Assembly (NCBI RefSeq): GCF_027595165.1
Contig: NZ_CP097291.1
Location: 1 to 64,000 of the forward strand
Origin: Providencia sp. PROV188
GTDB taxonomy: Bacteria; Pseudomonadota; Gammaproteobacteria; Enterobacterales; Enterobacteriaceae
Direction of reading: 5' to 3'
Length of the DNA: 64,000 nt
A program made the translations under genes and the position numbers. Below, one piece after another: positions 61,688 through 64,000 of this stretch. The notes under the pieces were generated by a model, which ran no database searches, had not been told where the DNA came from, and worked only from the letters and a program-made list of their open reading frames with translations. How positions within the stretch are numbered: position 1 is the first letter of the stretch; each line of letters begins with the position of its first letter.

Positions 61688-62578
61688 ATGAAACTGAACA
61701 AATTAGCGACTTTATTTACCGCTTTTGCACTAACAGCAACCGTCAGTGTGAACGCGATGGCCAAAGAGAGCATTGCGCTGGTTATTTCAACCCTGAACAA
61801 CCCATTCTTTGTGACTATGAAAGATGCGGCACAAAAAGAAGCGGACAAACTGGGTTATGAACTGATTGTTTTGGATTCTCAAGATAACCCGGCGAAAGAG
61901 TTAGCGAACGTCCAAGATTTAACGGTACGTGGTACCAAATTAATGCTGATCAACCCAACTGACTCTGACGCAGTGGGTAACTCTATCCTGATGGCTAACA
62001 AAGCGAAAATCCCCGTGATCACCTTAGACCGCGCCGCTAACAAAGGTGAAGTGGTGAGCCATGTTGCTTCTGATAACCGCATGGGTGGAAAAATGGCGGC
62101 AGACTTTATTGCCAAGAAAACGGGCAATGACGCCAAAGTTATTCAATTAGAAGGGATTTCTGGAACGTCGGCAGCTCGTGAACGTGGTGAAGGTTTCAAT
62201 ACGGGTGCGAAAGAGCATAAATTCAACGTATTAGCGAGCCAACCTGCGGATTTCGACAGAACTAAAGGCTTGAACGTTATGCAAAACTTATTGACAGCGC
62301 ACCCTGCAGTTCAGGCTGTTTTTGCACAAAACGATGAAATGGCATTAGGTGCGTTAAGAGCATTACAAACTGCTGGTCGTGATGACGTTTTAGTGGTTGG
62401 TTTTGATGGCACAAATGACGGTATCAAAGCAGTTCAAGGCGGAAAATTAGGCGCGACGATTGCTCAGCGCCCAGATCAAATTGGTATTGTTGGGGTGCAG
62501 ATCGCAGATAAAGTATTAAAAGGCGAGAAAGTTGAAGCAACAGTTCCCGTTGAATTAGAACTCGTGGTAAAACAATAA
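61688..62578 (+). CDS. rbsB: Ribose periplasmic binding protein RbsB
   Basis: Periplasmic ribose receptor for import, and for chemotaxis where Trg is present. It has 296 residues, as in E. coli. The signal peptide covers residues 1-25, with likely cleavage after AMA. The mature type I periplasmic-binding fold has [82 protein letters not shown] and GFDGTNDG. These line the sugar site. Confidence 0.97.
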   Translation: MKLNKLATLFTAFALTATVSVNAMAKESIALVISTLNNPFFVTMKDAAQKEADKLGYELIVLDSQDNPAKELANVQDLTVRGTKLMLINPTDSDAVGNSILMANKAKIPVITLDRAANKGEVVSHVASDNRMGGKMAADFIAKKTGNDAKVIQLEGISGTSAARERGEGFNTGAKEHKFNVLASQPADFDRTKGLNVMQNLLTAHPAVQAVFAQNDEMALGALRALQTAGRDDVLVVGFDGTNDGIKAVQGGKLGATIAQRPDQIGIVGVQIADKVLKGEKVEATVPVELELVVKQ

Positions 62579-62620
62579 ATCTATATAAAGTAATTATCCT
62601 TGATAAAACAATAAGATTGG

Positions 62621-62650
62621 TAAATCGCCGTGAAACTTTGCGGCGGTTTA
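62621..62650 (+). terminator. Intercistronic hairpin between rbsB and rbsK
   Basis: Stem AAATCGCCG / CGGCGGTTT (one G-U pair) with a 10-nt loop, followed by ATTTAATT, a weak T-run. It is likely a partial terminator or 3' stabiliser that keeps binding-protein mRNA in excess over kinase mRNA. Confidence 0.6.
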
Positions 62651-62678
62651 TTTAATTGCGTAGCGAAAGGACATAAAT

Positions 62679-63605
62679 GTGATGGCAGCAGCTAAACTGG
62701 TTGTTTTAGGTAGTATCAACGTTGACCACATTCTTAATGTGCAACAGTTTCCCCAGCCAGGCGAAACAGTAAGAGGTGATAGTTACCAAGTTGCTTTCGG
62801 CGGTAAAGGCGCGAACCAGGCAGTCGCCGCAGGTCGTAGTGGTGCTGATATCACATTTATTGCTTGTGTCGGTGATGACGATATCGGCGTCAGCATCAAA
62901 AAACAACTGCAAAAAGATACGATTAAGATTGATTGCATCGACTCAGTTGCTGGCGAAACCACGGGTGTTGCACTTATTTACGTAAACGGGCAAGGCGAAA
63001 ATATTATTGGGATTAATGCTGGGGCTAATGGTCATCTCTCCACAGAGCGACTGGCAGGGTATCAGCAAAAAATTGTCGATGCGGATGCGCTATTGATGCA
63101 GCTTGAGTCCCCAATTGAAACTGTCCAAATGGCCGCTGAGATTGCGCGCCAACATCAAACCCAAGTGATCTTAAATCCTGCGCCTGCACAAGCGTTACCT
63201 GATTCGCTACTGTCGCTGGTGGATGTGATCACGCCAAACGAAACGGAAGCGGAGCATTTAACGGGCATCGCTGTTAATGATGAAGAAGGCGCACAAAAAG
63301 CAGCACAAGCACTGCATCAAAAAGGCATTAATAAAGTGATGATTACATTGGGTGCCAGAGGGGTTTGGTTCAGTGAATCTGGCAAGCAAGGCAAAATAAT
63401 TCCGGGCTTTAAAGTGAAAGCGGTGGACACCATTGCAGCAGGTGATACATTCAATGGGGCGTATGTAACCGCGCTACTTGAAGGTCAGTCCGATGAAGAT
63501 GCGATTGTCTTTGCCCATGCGGCTGCTGCAATTGCAGTGACGCGTCCCGGCGCACAACCTTCTGTTCCATGGCGTAATGAAATAGACCAGTTTCTTCTTC
63601 AATAG
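62679..63605 (+). CDS. rbsK: Ribokinase
   Basis: PfkB-family kinase that phosphorylates D-ribose to ribose-5-P. It has 308 residues from GTG at 62679, which lies 7 nt after AAGGA; the ATG at 62682 is the alternative (307 residues). GSINVDHILNVQQFPQPGET, the GGKGANQAVAAGRSG signature, the ATP site ITLGARGV and the anion-hole/catalytic-Asp motif VDTIAAGDTFNGAYV are intact. It is followed by rbsR after 9 nt. Confidence 0.96.
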   Translation: MMAAAKLVVLGSINVDHILNVQQFPQPGETVRGDSYQVAFGGKGANQAVAAGRSGADITFIACVGDDDIGVSIKKQLQKDTIKIDCIDSVAGETTGVALIYVNGQGENIIGINAGANGHLSTERLAGYQQKIVDADALLMQLESPIETVQMAAEIARQHQTQVILNPAPAQALPDSLLSLVDVITPNETEAEHLTGIAVNDEEGAQKAAQALHQKGINKVMITLGARGVWFSESGKQGKIIPGFKVKAVDTIAAGDTFNGAYVTALLEGQSDEDAIVFAHAAAAIAVTRPGAQPSVPWRNEIDQFLLQ

Positions 63606-63614
63606 GATAAATTT

Positions 63615-64000
63615 GTGGCAACAATGAAAGATGTTGCTCGCCTTGCTGGCGTGTCAACATCCACCGTCTCCCATGTTATCAATCAAAATCGCTATGTTAG
63701 CGAAAGCGTTACTTCACGGGTAAAAAGTGCCATCGAACAACTCAACTATGCGCCATCGGCCTTAGCGAGAAGTTTGAAGATGAACCGCACCAATACCATT
63801 GGAATGTTACTGACAGCCAGTAATAACCCGTTTTATGCGGAAGTCGTGCGTGGTGTAGAACGTAGTTGCTACGAATTGGGTTACAGTTTGATCCTGTGTA
63901 ACACCGAAGGGGATTTTAAGCGGATGGATCATAGCTTAGAAACTCTTCTGCAAAAACGCGTCGATGGGCTTCTTATTATGTGCACCGAAGCGCAAGGTCC
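63615..64000 (+). CDS. rbsR: Ribose operon repressor RbsR (partial)
   Basis: The first 128 codons of a LacI-family repressor; the window end cuts the gene. The start is GTG at 63615, giving [20 protein letters not shown], nearly identical to E. coli RbsR ([20 protein letters not shown]). The N-terminal helix-turn-helix and hinge helix ([12 protein letters not shown]) are complete, and the ribose-sensing domain has just begun ([13 protein letters not shown]). The CGAAACGTTTCG palindromes ahead of rbsD are its expected operators. Confidence 0.95.
   Translation, partial: MATMKDVARLAGVSTSTVSHVINQNRYVSESVTSRVKSAIEQLNYAPSALARSLKMNRTNTIGMLLTASNNPFYAEVVRGVERSCYELGYSLILCNTEGDFKRMDHSLETLLQKRVDGLLIMCTEAQG

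Overview
The window is a continuous stretch of a gammaproteobacterial chromosome that carries the replication origin. Protein-level resemblance to Enterobacterales housekeeping genes is very close. The moderately low G+C and a near-textbook enterobacterial oriC point to Morganellaceae, most likely Providencia. That genus call is my inference from recalled proteins; no search was run. I saw no insertion sequence, prophage, CRISPR array, tRNA or rRNA gene.

Layout. (1) 0.4-6.4 kb: dnaA-dnaN-recF-gyrB on the plus strand, with DnaA boxes upstream of dnaA. (2) 6.7-15 kb: an acid phosphatase/autotransporter fusion, asd, mdtL-yidZ, a Zur-type zinc-independent L36 gene (rpmJ2/ykgO) and nagK. (3) 15.1-23.7 kb: an operon-like set made of yqiJ, a long flotillin (yqiK), a 1645-residue AAA ATPase and a small rhomboid protease. 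This is the best candidate for a poorly described system. (4) 23.6-32.2 kb: a block of transport and regulation genes. It holds a cysteine-rich SufR-like regulator divergent from an MFS pump across a perfect inverted repeat, an SmvA/SmvR-like biocide efflux pair, an AT-rich kinase-like putative effector whose ribosome site lies in a hairpin, a nitrilase-fold protein lacking the catalytic cysteine, and an aromatic-acid-type MFS permease. (5) 32.2-39 kb: an L-ascorbate PTS locus (ulaAB fusion, ulaC, ulaD, ulaR, ulaG) and an SLC13/DASS transporter. (6) 39.2-52.8 kb: glmS, glmU, the complete atpIBEFHAGDC operon, rsmG and mnmG, all on the minus strand. (7) 52.95-53.2 kb: oriC. (8) 53.2-64 kb: mioC, asnC, asnA, viaA-ravA and the ribose operon rbsDACBK, with the start of rbsR cut by the window end.

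How the parts relate. The right half (glmS to rbs) follows E. coli order closely, except that kup is missing between ravA and rbsD. The left half is rearranged. Relative to E. coli, dnaA-dnaN-recF-gyrB is inverted, so it is transcribed toward oriC and head-on to the leftward fork. Most of 6.5-39 kb is lineage-specific cargo between two conserved blocks. Sugar-phosphate and amino-sugar functions recur (nagK, ula, glmUS, rbs). Several metal- or stress-linked signals also recur: a Zur box, a Fur-like box, a cysteine-rich regulator and the flotillin/ATPase/rhomboid operon.

Limits: start codons were chosen from ribosome sites and remembered E. coli homologue lengths. Regulatory sites are pattern calls made by eye.
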